From NCBI GenBank assembly GCA_026396835.1, contig JAPLWA010000004.1, positions 1-64,000 on the forward strand: DNA of 64,000 bases. Reading direction: 5' to 3'. The notes under the pieces are model-generated. The model was not told the DNA's origin. It did no database searches and worked only from the letters and a program-made list of their open reading frames with translations. The stretch comes from Candidatus Falkowbacteria bacterium. Its GTDB lineage: Bacteria > Patescibacteriota > Patescibacteriia > Patescibacteriales > Patescibacteriaceae. Positions 1 to 6,078 of this stretch are shown here, piece by piece; position 1 is the first letter of the stretch, and every line of letters begins with the position of its first letter. The translations under genes were made by a program, and so were the position numbers.

Positions 1-29
1 GCAATGGTCGAGTTTGTATAAACGTGCAT
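1..29 (-). CDS. 5' end of an unidentified gene leaving the window
   Basis: Only the first nine or so codons lie in the window, so the product cannot be named. An ATG on the minus strand at 29-27 opens a frame that stays open to the edge. A strong Shine-Dalgarno match (AAGGAGGTG, complement of 43-51) lies about 14 nt upstream, rather far for an ideal spacing, so the true start could be slightly different. A good sigma70 promoter lies further upstream on the same strand. Confidence 0.35.
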
Positions 30-69
30 TTGTAATATATTTCACCTCCTTACTAGTTTAGCTACTTTA

Positions 70-97
70 ATTATAGCCCCATGGGCTACGCCATCAA
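70..97 (-). promoter_or_regulatory. sigma70-type promoter of the minus-strand gene at the left edge
   Basis: Read on the minus strand, TTGATG (97-92), a 16-nt spacer and a perfect TATAAT (75-70) are followed by a Shine-Dalgarno sequence and an ATG. It would direct transcription out of the window to the left. Confidence 0.5.
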
Positions 98-104
98 ACG
101 CACA

Positions 105-128
105 CGCCCGCTACCGCGGGCGGTTTTT
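105..128 (+). terminator. GC-rich hairpin with T-run
   Basis: A perfect 7-bp stem (CGCCCGC / GCGGGCG) with a 4-nt loop is followed by TTTTT. The T-run side fits plus-strand transcripts, but no plus-strand gene is visible immediately upstream inside the window. It may be a barrier between divergent units. Confidence 0.5.
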
Positions 129-135
129 GGATAAT

Positions 136-186
136 AAAAAATGTAGAGACATCCGCCGATTCGGCGGATGTCTCTACATTTTTTTT
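136..186. repeat. GTAGAGAC palindrome, copy A (bidirectional terminator-like)
   Basis: A perfect 19-bp inverted repeat around one central base, with arms starting ATGTAGAGACATCC, is flanked by an A-run on the left and a T-run on the right. As RNA it would be an intrinsic terminator in both directions. The same arm family recurs at 3776-3803 and 40879-40913. Confidence 0.75.
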
Positions 187-261
187 GTTTCTCTTGCCAC
201 ACTTAGTGCTTTATTATAGACTAAAAGAGATATAATTTTTGCTAATTTTACTAATAAACAT

Positions 262-504
262 ATGACAGAAGAAGATATTGTTCGTAAATTAGAGGAAAAT
301 ACTGCAACGCTGGAAGAGTTAAAAATAGTTACCTTAAAAACCGCAAGGTATGTTAAGTGGCTTAGAATAATGGATATTTTAAAGCTTTTGCTTATTATTG
401 TGCCTTTGATCGCGGCCTATATTTATTTGCCTAGATTACTGCAAGATATAGCAGGGTCTTATGGTGAATTAATTCCAGGCGGCTTAAACTCGTTGTTAAA
501 ATGA
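262..504 (+). CDS. hypothetical single-pass membrane protein (80 aa)
   Basis: I do not recognise a family. The N-terminal ~30 residues are charged and probably helical, followed by one hydrophobic segment (about residues 38-58) and a short polar tail. Its TGA overlaps the ATG of the next gene (ATGA), so the two are translationally coupled and it likely heads the operon running to the cyclophilin gene. A TATAAT at 231-236 could be its -10 box, giving a leader of about 20 nt. Confidence 0.6.
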   Translation: MTEEDIVRKLEENTATLEELKIVTLKTARYVKWLRIMDILKLLLIIVPLIAAYIYLPRLLQDIAGSYGELIPGGLNSLLK

Positions 505-824
505 GTCTTAAGACCATAAGCGATAAAGCTTTTTCTAAATCTGTTTGGGTTTTGACTAAACAGATTCCTCGGGGTAAAGTGACGACTTATAGTCTTTTAG
601 CTAAAGCTCTTAAAAAGCCGCGAGCCTTTCGTGCGGTTGGTAATGCTTTGAATAAAAACCCTTATGCGCCAATAGTTCCATGCCATCGAGTCGTTCGCTC
701 GAACGGTCAAGTTGGTGGTTTTGCCTCGGGTTCGACGAATAAAATTAAATTATTGCGTAGCGAAGGAGTTATGATTGCTAAGCAGAAAGTTCAAGAACTA
801 GAAAAATTTCTTTATCATTTTTAA
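501..824 (+). CDS. O6-alkylguanine-DNA alkyltransferase, DNA-binding/catalytic domain only (MGMT/ATL family)
   Basis: This matches the C-terminal DNA-binding domain of methylated-DNA-protein cysteine methyltransferases. The signature PCHRVV is present with the acceptor cysteine at residue 61, and a G-G-F-A-S-G segment follows it. The Cys is retained, unlike alkyltransferase-like (ATL) proteins, where it is usually Trp or Ala, so suicidal alkyl transfer is possible. At 107 residues it lacks the N-terminal domain of Ada/Ogt proteins, as many short homologues do. It overlaps the upstream gene by 4 nt and is 2 nt from the CCA-adding enzyme gene. Confidence 0.85.
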   Translation: MSLKTISDKAFSKSVWVLTKQIPRGKVTTYSLLAKALKKPRAFRAVGNALNKNPYAPIVPCHRVVRSNGQVGGFASGSTNKIKLLRSEGVMIAKQKVQELEKFLYHF

Positions 825-826
825 AC

Positions 827-2263
827 ATGAAAATTCCTTTATTTGTAAAAAATATAATTAATACACTGTCTCAAAATAATTATGAGGCCTATATTGTTGG
901 CGGCAGCGTTCGCGATTTACTTTTAGGTAAAGAGCCAAAAGATTGGGATATCACGACTAATGCTCTGCCAGAAAAAACCGTCACTTTATTTACTGATGCT
1001 AAATATGAGAATCGTTTTGGTACAGTTATTGTTCCTTTAAGAAATGAGGCCGGCGAATTAGAAAACGTTGTTGAAGTTACAACTTACCGCAGTGAGCAGG
1101 GCTATAGTGATCGAAGACATCCTGATGAAATTGTATTTGAAGATAACTTGGAAGCTGATTTAGGACGCCGCGATTTTTCTATCAATGCCCTAGCTATGGA
1201 TGGCGCTGGTAAAATTACTGATTTGTTTAATGGTGAAAAAGATTTGCGTCTTAAAGTTATTAGAACAGTTGGTGAACCAAGCGATCGTTTTAAGGAAGAT
1301 GCTTTGCGCATGATGCGTGCCGTTCGTTTTAGTTGTCAGCTTGGTTTTACAATCGAGGGCAAAACTGAGCGCGCAATTACCAAGTTAGCTGGTAGTATAA
1401 AATTTGTGGCCAATGAAAGAATCCGCGATGAGTTAGTTAAAATTTTATCATCTGATAGTCCGGCAGCGGGAATTATTAAATTACAAGAATTAAAATTATT
1501 ACATTATATTATTCCTGAGTTAGAAGAGGGTATAGAAATGAAACAAAATCATCATCATATTTATAATGTGTTTGATCACGCTGTTTTAGCTTTAAAGAAT
1601 TGTCCCAATAAACAGTGGCAAGTTCGCTTAGCTAGTTTGATGCATGATATTGGAAAACCGCGAACTAGAAAAATCGTGAACAACGCCGCAACTTTTTATA
1701 ATCATGAAATAGTGGGCGCTAAAATTGTTGAGCGTTTCATGAAGCGATTAAATTTTTCAACTGAAGACAGTAAGCGTGTGGTAAATTTAGTTCGCAATCA
1801 CATGTTTTATTACAATGTCGATGAAGTCACGGCTGCGTCAGTGAGACGCTTAATCGTTAAAGTAGGGGAAGAAAATTTATCAGATTTAATTGATTTGCGT
1901 ATTGCCGATCGTCTTGGTTCAGGGGTGGCTAAGGCTATGCCTTACAAACTACGTCATTTGCAGTATATGATGGATAAGGTGCGCCATGACCCAGTTTCTG
2001 TTAAAATGCTTAAAATCAATGGCGAAGACCTTATGGAGCTGCTTAAAGTCGAACCTGGGCCTCAAATTGGGGCTATATTGGACGTTTTGCTGGCCGAGGT
2101 TATAGATGACCCTGAGCTCAATAATAGGGCTAATCTCGAGGCTAGGAGCCGAGATTTAGTAGGCATGCCTTTAGCTGAATTACGAGCTAAAGCGAAAGAA
2201 TTAATCTCTGAAAAAAGAGAAGAAGAAGATCAAAAAATTAAAAAAGATTATTACGTAAAATAA
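827..2263 (+). CDS. cca: CCA tRNA nucleotidyltransferase with HD domain
   Basis: This enzyme adds or repairs the 3' CCA of tRNAs. The class II nucleotidyltransferase head is clear: G-G-S-V-R-D at about residues 25-30 and the metal-binding D-W-D at 39-41, followed by the RRD-type motif (G-R-R-D-F-S-I-N-A). The poly(A)-polymerase RNA-binding region follows, then an HD domain with H-D-I-G-K in the middle. The 478-residue length fits the bacterial CCA/HD form. It matters here because tRNA-Ser and tRNA-Asn in this window lack an encoded CCA, while tRNA-Ala and tRNA-Pro carry it. The charged Lys/Glu tail is probably disordered. Confidence 0.93.
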   Translation: MKIPLFVKNIINTLSQNNYEAYIVGGSVRDLLLGKEPKDWDITTNALPEKTVTLFTDAKYENRFGTVIVPLRNEAGELENVVEVTTYRSEQGYSDRRHPDEIVFEDNLEADLGRRDFSINALAMDGAGKITDLFNGEKDLRLKVIRTVGEPSDRFKEDALRMMRAVRFSCQLGFTIEGKTERAITKLAGSIKFVANERIRDELVKILSSDSPAAGIIKLQELKLLHYIIPELEEGIEMKQNHHHIYNVFDHAVLALKNCPNKQWQVRLASLMHDIGKPRTRKIVNNAATFYNHEIVGAKIVERFMKRLNFSTEDSKRVVNLVRNHMFYYNVDEVTAASVRRLIVKVGEENLSDLIDLRIADRLGSGVAKAMPYKLRHLQYMMDKVRHDPVSVKMLKINGEDLMELLKVEPGPQIGAILDVLLAEVIDDPELNNRANLEARSRDLVGMPLAELRAKAKELISEKREEEDQKIKKDYYVK

Positions 2264-2268
2264 GTTTT

Positions 2269-3078
2269 ATGAAAAGAATTTTATTAGTTTTATTTATCAT
2301 TGTCATTGGTACCACTGGCTGTAGTTTTGGTGCTAAAAATAGTTTGCCGGTAAGTGCTTTATCTAAGATTGATGAGCGAGCTCAAGCTCCTAAGACAATA
2401 GAAAAACCAATAAAAAATTATGAGCTTTATGAGGGTAATATTTGGGATGCTAAGCCAGAAAATTGTTCAGGCGATATATTGTGTTTAGAAAAATATGCAA
2501 AAGATTGCGCCCTAGCTAAGGGGGTATTTTCAGCTTCTTATATCGATTCTTTTGGTAATAATCATAAAGAAAATTATGAGCTAGGCATTCAGGGTATAAA
2601 ATTTAGTAAGTGTCAGATGTATTTTAAAATTTTAAGTAAAGATGGGCCAGAAACTAATTATCAAATGTGTCGATTTGATAGTAAGTCCGATTTAGTTGAC
2701 GTTATAAAAGATAGTTTCATTAATGACGTGGGTTTATTTACTAGTGAACAAGCTAAATTTCCTGTGGTATGTATAGCACATAGACAGCTAGATAATTTAA
2801 ATAAAATTAATAGCGTAAATTACAGTTTGGTAAAAGGCGAGGCTATAGAGGATGCTACTCAGAACCTAAGAATTATTCTTAAAACTTTTGATTTATCAAA
2901 AGCAGTCACTTTTACAATCATTAAAGATAGCCAGAAGGAAGATGTAACTATTTTACTAGGGGAAGAAAAAACTATTTTAGGCTATAAAATTAAGCTACTA
3001 GAATTTGGTGAAAAAAATGTTGGCTTAGATAAAAATGATATGTTTGAGCCAATGGTAAATTTTTATGTTAGTCAATAA
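2269..3078 (+). CDS. hypothetical lipoprotein (269 aa)
   Basis: The N-terminus is a lipoprotein signal: Lys-Arg start, hydrophobic core and lipobox T-T-G-C with the Cys at residue 18. The mature part contains several cysteines (C-S-G-D-I-L-C and others) that could form disulfides outside the membrane. I recognise no domain. It begins 5 nt after cca and precedes another lipoprotein gene, so it is probably part of the same transcript. Confidence 0.7.
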   Translation: MKRILLVLFIIVIGTTGCSFGAKNSLPVSALSKIDERAQAPKTIEKPIKNYELYEGNIWDAKPENCSGDILCLEKYAKDCALAKGVFSASYIDSFGNNHKENYELGIQGIKFSKCQMYFKILSKDGPETNYQMCRFDSKSDLVDVIKDSFINDVGLFTSEQAKFPVVCIAHRQLDNLNKINSVNYSLVKGEAIEDATQNLRIILKTFDLSKAVTFTIIKDSQKEDVTILLGEEKTILGYKIKLLEFGEKNVGLDKNDMFEPMVNFYVSQ

Positions 3079-3109
3079 TTAAGAAATTATTTATTAATTT
3101 ATATTTTTT

Positions 3110-3763
3110 ATGAAAAAAATTGTTTATCTGTTCCCTTTATTTTTCATCCTGCTTTTGTCAGGCTGTGCTAATAAAACTAATTATTATGGTAATGAAACTA
3201 GTGTAACAAAAACGCCCGTTTCAACCGAAACAAAAAATTCTATGAACGTACCAACAGAAATAAATCAAGATTTAGCTAAGCAGTATTCCGGCGCCGTTCT
3301 CGTGACTAATTTTGGTCGTATTGAGTTAGCATTCTACGACGAGTCTCCGATAACTGTCAGCAACTTTTTGACATTAGCTCAAAAAGGTTTTTATGACGGA
3401 ACTTTATTTCACCGAGTGATTAAAGGTTTTATGATTCAGGGTGGTGACCCAAATTCAAAAAATGCTGATCGTTCAACTCATGGTATGGGTGGACCAAGCT
3501 ATAAATTTGCTGATGAGTTTAATGAACATAAATTAGTTAAAGGTTCTTTAGCCATGGCTAATGCTGGAGCTAATACAAATGGTTCACAGTTTTTTATCGT
3601 GACCGCTGCCGCAACTGATTGGTTAGATGGCAAACACACAAATTTTGGTTATGTAAAAAACGGCATGGACGTCGTAGAAAAAATTGATAATGTAAGAACC
3701 GATGCCAATGATCATCCAATAGAAGATGTAAAGATTGAATCGATTGAATTGATAAAGAAATAA
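3110..3763 (+). CDS. cyclophilin-type peptidyl-prolyl cis-trans isomerase, lipoprotein
   Basis: This is a protein-folding enzyme that isomerises prolyl bonds, here probably on the outer face of the membrane. A lipoprotein signal ends at the lipobox L-S-G-C with Cys19, followed by a Thr/Ser/Asn-rich linker and then a cyclophilin domain from about residue 60. Diagnostic segments are F-H-R-V-I-K-G-F-M-I-Q-G-G-D-P, N-G-S-Q-F-F-I and W-L-D-G-K-H-T-N-F-G, so the catalytic Arg and the substrate-binding residues are kept. Transcription probably ends at the hairpin just downstream (3763-3822). Confidence 0.92.
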   Translation: MKKIVYLFPLFFILLLSGCANKTNYYGNETSVTKTPVSTETKNSMNVPTEINQDLAKQYSGAVLVTNFGRIELAFYDESPITVSNFLTLAQKGFYDGTLFHRVIKGFMIQGGDPNSKNADRSTHGMGGPSYKFADEFNEHKLVKGSLAMANAGANTNGSQFFIVTAAATDWLDGKHTNFGYVKNGMDVVEKIDNVRTDANDHPIEDVKIESIELIKK

Positions 3764-3822
3764 AAATGTGCCCCCGTAGAGACGCGCCATGGTGCGTCTC
3801 TACAAACCAGGCACATTTTTTT
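3763..3822 (+). terminator. terminator enlarged by a nested GTAGAGAC palindrome (copy B)
   Basis: An outer 10-bp stem (AAAATGTGCC / GGCACATTTT) encloses an inner palindrome, GTAGAGACGC...GCGTCTCTAC, at 3776-3803 and is followed by a 7-T run. It ends at the base before tRNA-Ala, so the tRNA must either rely on read-through or be transcribed from within this element. Confidence 0.75.
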
Positions 3823-3896
3823 GGGCTTATAGTATAGTGGTAGCACGCGGCATTCGCATTGCCGAGACGCGGGTTCGATTCCCGCTAAGTCCACCA
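3823..3896 (+). tRNA. tRNA-Ala(CGC)
   Basis: A complete cloverleaf. The acceptor pairs GGGCTTA with TAAGTCC and includes a G3-U70 wobble, the classic alanine identity element. The anticodon stem CGGCA/TGCCG holds the loop TTCGCAT, giving anticodon CGC (codon GCG). The T-arm is GCGGG-TTCGATT-CCCGC. Discriminator A is followed by an encoded CCA (3894-3896). Confidence 0.95.
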
Positions 3897-3899
3897 ATT

Positions 3900-4298
3900 A
3901 TGATTACTCCAATCGTTAAAGTCGCGGCAATAATTATCAAGAATAAAAAAATCCTTATGGTGACTGCTAATAGGGATTTTTATTGGACCCCGGGCGGTAA
4001 AGTTGAAGCTGAAGAAAAAATAGAACAAGCGCTAGTTAGAGAATTAAAAGAAGAGCTCAATATAGAGGTTACTAGCTTTAAACCATATGTTAAATATTTG
4101 TCTGAGACAGAAGAGGATGATTCAATTCGTGAAGTAAATAATTATTTTATTGAATATAAGGGTAATTTAGAACTGAGCGGAGAGTTAACTGATATGGTTT
4201 GGTTTGGACGTGAAGATTTTGTTCATGGTAAAATAAAGATACAAAACGGGGTAAGAGATAAACTTATCCCCGCGCTTATAAAAGATAATTTAATATAA
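3900..4298 (+). CDS. NUDIX hydrolase
   Basis: A NUDIX box is present at about residues 33-55: G-G-K-V-E-A-E-E-K, then R-E-L-K-E-E-L, matching GX5EX7REUXEEXGU. The family hydrolyses nucleoside diphosphates linked to another moiety; the substrate cannot be told. I place the start at the ATG at 3900. An upstream in-frame start at 3789 would run through tRNA-Ala and the terminator and is not credible. The protein is 132 residues, normal for a single NUDIX domain. Confidence 0.9.
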   Translation: MITPIVKVAAIIIKNKKILMVTANRDFYWTPGGKVEAEEKIEQALVRELKEELNIEVTSFKPYVKYLSETEEDDSIREVNNYFIEYKGNLELSGELTDMVWFGREDFVHGKIKIQNGVRDKLIPALIKDNLI

Positions 4299-4302
4299 TT
4301 AT

Positions 4303-4608
4303 ATGAACAGCAAATTAGTTTGGAATAGTTTGGTTAATGCGTCAGCAACCTTTATCTATAGTTCTTTGGTTGCTTGGTTCTTGTTTAATGCCAACAGTGT
4401 TTTCGGTAAAGTGAATGACTTTACAGGCCCACTTTTCATGTTAATGCTACTAATAATTTCGGCTACAGTAACTGGTTATTTCGTGCTTGGTAAGCCAGTT
4501 CAGCTCTATTTTGAAAATCACAAAAAAGAAGCTGTTAAAATGTTGTTTACTACTTTGGCTTGGTTATTCTCTTTCTGCTTGGTTTTAGCCCTAGCTCTCT
4601 TGAAGTAG
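4303..4608 (+). CDS. hypothetical membrane protein with three predicted TM segments (101 aa)
   Basis: Three hydrophobic stretches (about residues 10-30, 43-63 and 80-100) suggest a small integral membrane protein. No family recognised. It starts 4 nt after the NUDIX stop and is probably co-transcribed with it. Confidence 0.65.
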   Translation: MNSKLVWNSLVNASATFIYSSLVAWFLFNANSVFGKVNDFTGPLFMLMLLIISATVTGYFVLGKPVQLYFENHKKEAVKMLFTTLAWLFSFCLVLALALLK

Positions 4609-4619
4609 ACTTTAACTAA

Positions 4620-4648
4620 TTGAAAAACCCTTAAAAAACAGCTATAAT
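4620..4648 (+). promoter_or_regulatory. sigma70 promoter of mscL (leaderless)
   Basis: TTGAAA (4620-4625), a 17-nt spacer and TATAAT (4643-4648). The expected start point, about 7 nt further, falls on the ATG at 4657, so the mRNA should have essentially no 5' leader. Confidence 0.7.
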
Positions 4649-4656
4649 ATTGTTAT

Positions 4657-4998
4657 ATGTTAAAAGACACTTTAGAAATTGCAAAAAAAGGAAAAAGCTT
4701 TTTTCAGGGTTTAACGGTTTTCCTAAAACAGTACTCTGTGATTGGCCTAGCTATTGGTGTTGTCGTCGGACAAGCCTCTAAAGATTTGGTTGATTCTATC
4801 GTTAAGGGAGCTTTTACGCCCTTAATTAAACTTATTGTTCCGGCTGCTTTGTCTGGACTAACTTTTACGGTTGATGGCGCTGTCTTTGATTTCGGTATAG
4901 TTTTAAACGCTGGCCTAACATTCGTTATTGTTATGGCTTTTTTATATTTTGTTATTAAATTTATTATCAAGAACGAAGCAGTGCTTGATAAAAAATAA
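4657..4998 (+). CDS. mscL: large-conductance mechanosensitive channel
   Basis: An emergency turgor-release channel in the cytoplasmic membrane. The first helix has the typical segment V-I-G-L-A-I-G-V-V-V-G followed by the S-K-D-L-V-D-S-I-V motif and an F-T-P-L-I stretch. A second membrane helix lies near the C-terminus. The 113-residue length is slightly short for MscL (about 120-150) because the periplasmic loop and the cytoplasmic helix are reduced. It has its own promoter and sits 17 nt before another small membrane protein gene. Confidence 0.88.
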   Translation: MLKDTLEIAKKGKSFFQGLTVFLKQYSVIGLAIGVVVGQASKDLVDSIVKGAFTPLIKLIVPAALSGLTFTVDGAVFDFGIVLNAGLTFVIVMAFLYFVIKFIIKNEAVLDKK

Positions 4999-5015
4999 TA
5001 TTTAATCAAAATCAT

Positions 5016-5360
5016 ATGAATTTAATTATAAGGTGGTTGCTGGCAACGATTGCGATTATCATAACCAGTTATATTCTGCCAGGAGTTGTCTTAAGCGGTT
5101 TTTGGACCGCCGTTTTAGTGGCTTTAGTTATTGGTATTATTAATGCTGTTATAAAACCAATTCTACTTATACTTACTTTGCCGATTAACATTTTAAGTCT
5201 TGGTTTATTTACTTTAGTGATTAACGCCTTGTTGATTTTATTGTCTTCTAAGATTGTTGATGGCTTTTCTGTGGCTAGTTTTTGGACAGCTTTATTGTTT
5301 AGCATAATTCTTTCAATTATTAGTTTCTTTTTGGGTAAATTAGCGCCGAGCAAAAAATAA
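5016..5360 (+). CDS. phage holin family (superfamily IV-like) membrane protein
   Basis: A 114-residue, strongly hydrophobic protein with four predicted helices and the pattern L-P-G-V...I-N-A-V-I-K-P-I-L-L...L-P-I-N. This is characteristic of the widespread '4 TMS phage holin' family (Pfam PF04020 from memory). Despite the name, chromosomal members are rarely linked to phages and their role is unknown; no phage genes are nearby here. Probably co-transcribed with mscL. Confidence 0.8.
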   Translation: MNLIIRWLLATIAIIITSYILPGVVLSGFWTAVLVALVIGIINAVIKPILLILTLPINILSLGLFTLVINALLILLSSKIVDGFSVASFWTALLFSIILSIISFFLGKLAPSKK

Positions 5361-5383
5361 TTTGTAATCTTATAAGCTGCCTA

Positions 5384-5413
5384 CCGACAGATAAACGTCA
5401 GGCAGTTTATAAT
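5384..5413 (+). promoter_or_regulatory. possible promoter of tRNA-Pro
   Basis: CCGACA (5384-5389, 4 of 6 matches to TTGACA), an 18-nt spacer and TATAAT (5408-5413), with the tRNA starting only 5 nt later. The same stretch can fold as a short hairpin (CTGCCT 5377-5382 with AGGCAG 5400-5405), which could instead end the preceding transcript. The two readings are not exclusive. Confidence 0.45.
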
Positions 5414-5417
5414 TTTA

Positions 5418-5491
5418 CGGGGTGTAGTATACCGGTAGTACACACGCTTCGGGTGCGTGTAGACTGGGTCCAATTCCCAGCATCCCGACCA
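5418..5491 (+). tRNA. tRNA-Pro(CGG)
   Basis: A cloverleaf with acceptor CGGGGTG / CATCCCG (C1-G72, as in bacterial proline tRNAs), anticodon stem CACGC/GCGTG and loop TTCGGGT, giving anticodon CGG (codon CCG). Discriminator A and an encoded CCA end at 5491. The T-loop reads TCCAATT, with C rather than the near-universal T at position 55. Confidence 0.93.
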
Positions 5492-5790
5492 TTCGACTCG
5501 ACTTAGCTTCGCTAAGTCTCGCTCATGGTCTATGACCAATATAAGTAGCAATTTCAATATACATAAGTCGAATGGTTCCGAGCGAACGAAGTGAGTCGAG
5601 GAGCTAAACATCTTTATTTTTCTCAGCTTCGCTAAGTCTCGCTCATGGTCTTTGACCAAAAGAAATTGAGTTACAACTATTTGCATTTAGGAAAGTTGAG
5701 TCGAGCTGAATGTTCCTAGTCTTGAGCCCCGAGCGAAGCCTGAGTTTTCGAAGACTGAGTCGAGGGGTCGAAGGGCTGAGTTTCTCCTCC
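5490..5790. repeat. repeat-rich intergenic stretch after tRNA-Pro
   Basis: About 300 nt without a credible gene. It holds two direct copies of a 35-nt unit (5505-5539 and 5625-5659, one mismatch) that starts AGCTTCGCTAAG and contains a TGGTC-tat-GACCA hairpin. ATTCGACTCGACTTA near 5491 is answered by the inverted AAGTCGAAT near 5575. Further fragments of the GAGTCGAG / CGAAGCGAGC type run to about 5785. The short open frames here are repeat-driven shadows. Confidence 0.7.
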
Positions 5791-5806
5791 GTTAAATTAT
5801 TAACAT

Positions 5807-6070
5807 ATGGAGAAAAAATATTATGTTTATTTGTTGCTTTGTAGTGATAGAAGTATATATTGTGGTTCAACTTCTAATTTAAAGAATCGTCTAAAAAGAC
5901 ATAATCAAGGAGATGGTGCTCAATGGACAAAAAAACGTTGCCCAGTAAAACTTGTGTATTCTGAGATCCATGATACTTTAGTATCTGCTCGTCGTCGTGA
6001 GTTGCAAATAAAAGGGTGGACAATAAAAAAGAAATTGAATTTAATTAATGGTGTTTGGATTAAAATGTGA
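5807..6070 (+). CDS. GIY-YIG domain endonuclease-like protein
   Basis: An 87-residue single GIY-YIG domain of the UPF0213/YhbQ type. Y-V-Y-L-L-L-C takes the GIY place and S-I-Y-C-G-S-T takes YIG, followed by N-L-K-N-R-L-K-R-H-N with the catalytic Arg/His region and a conserved Glu near E-L-Q-I-K-G-W. Such proteins cleave or nick DNA in homologous families, but the cellular role of these short ones is not established. Its TGA (6068-6070) lies just before the next gene. Confidence 0.88.
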   Translation: MEKKYYVYLLLCSDRSIYCGSTSNLKNRLKRHNQGDGAQWTKKRCPVKLVYSEIHDTLVSARRRELQIKGWTIKKKLNLINGVWIKM

Positions 6071-6078
6071 TTTTAAAT

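Noticed and set aside
5016-5360. Prophage, from the holin-family name
   Set aside because: No phage structural, lysis or integrase genes nearby; the family is widespread in chromosomes.
5490-5790. CRISPR array
   Set aside because: Only two copies of the 35-nt unit, with unequal surroundings, no regular spacers and no cas genes.
5381-5870. Minus-strand open frames across tRNA-Pro and the repeats
   Set aside because: They run through the tRNA and repeat units; no promoter or family match.
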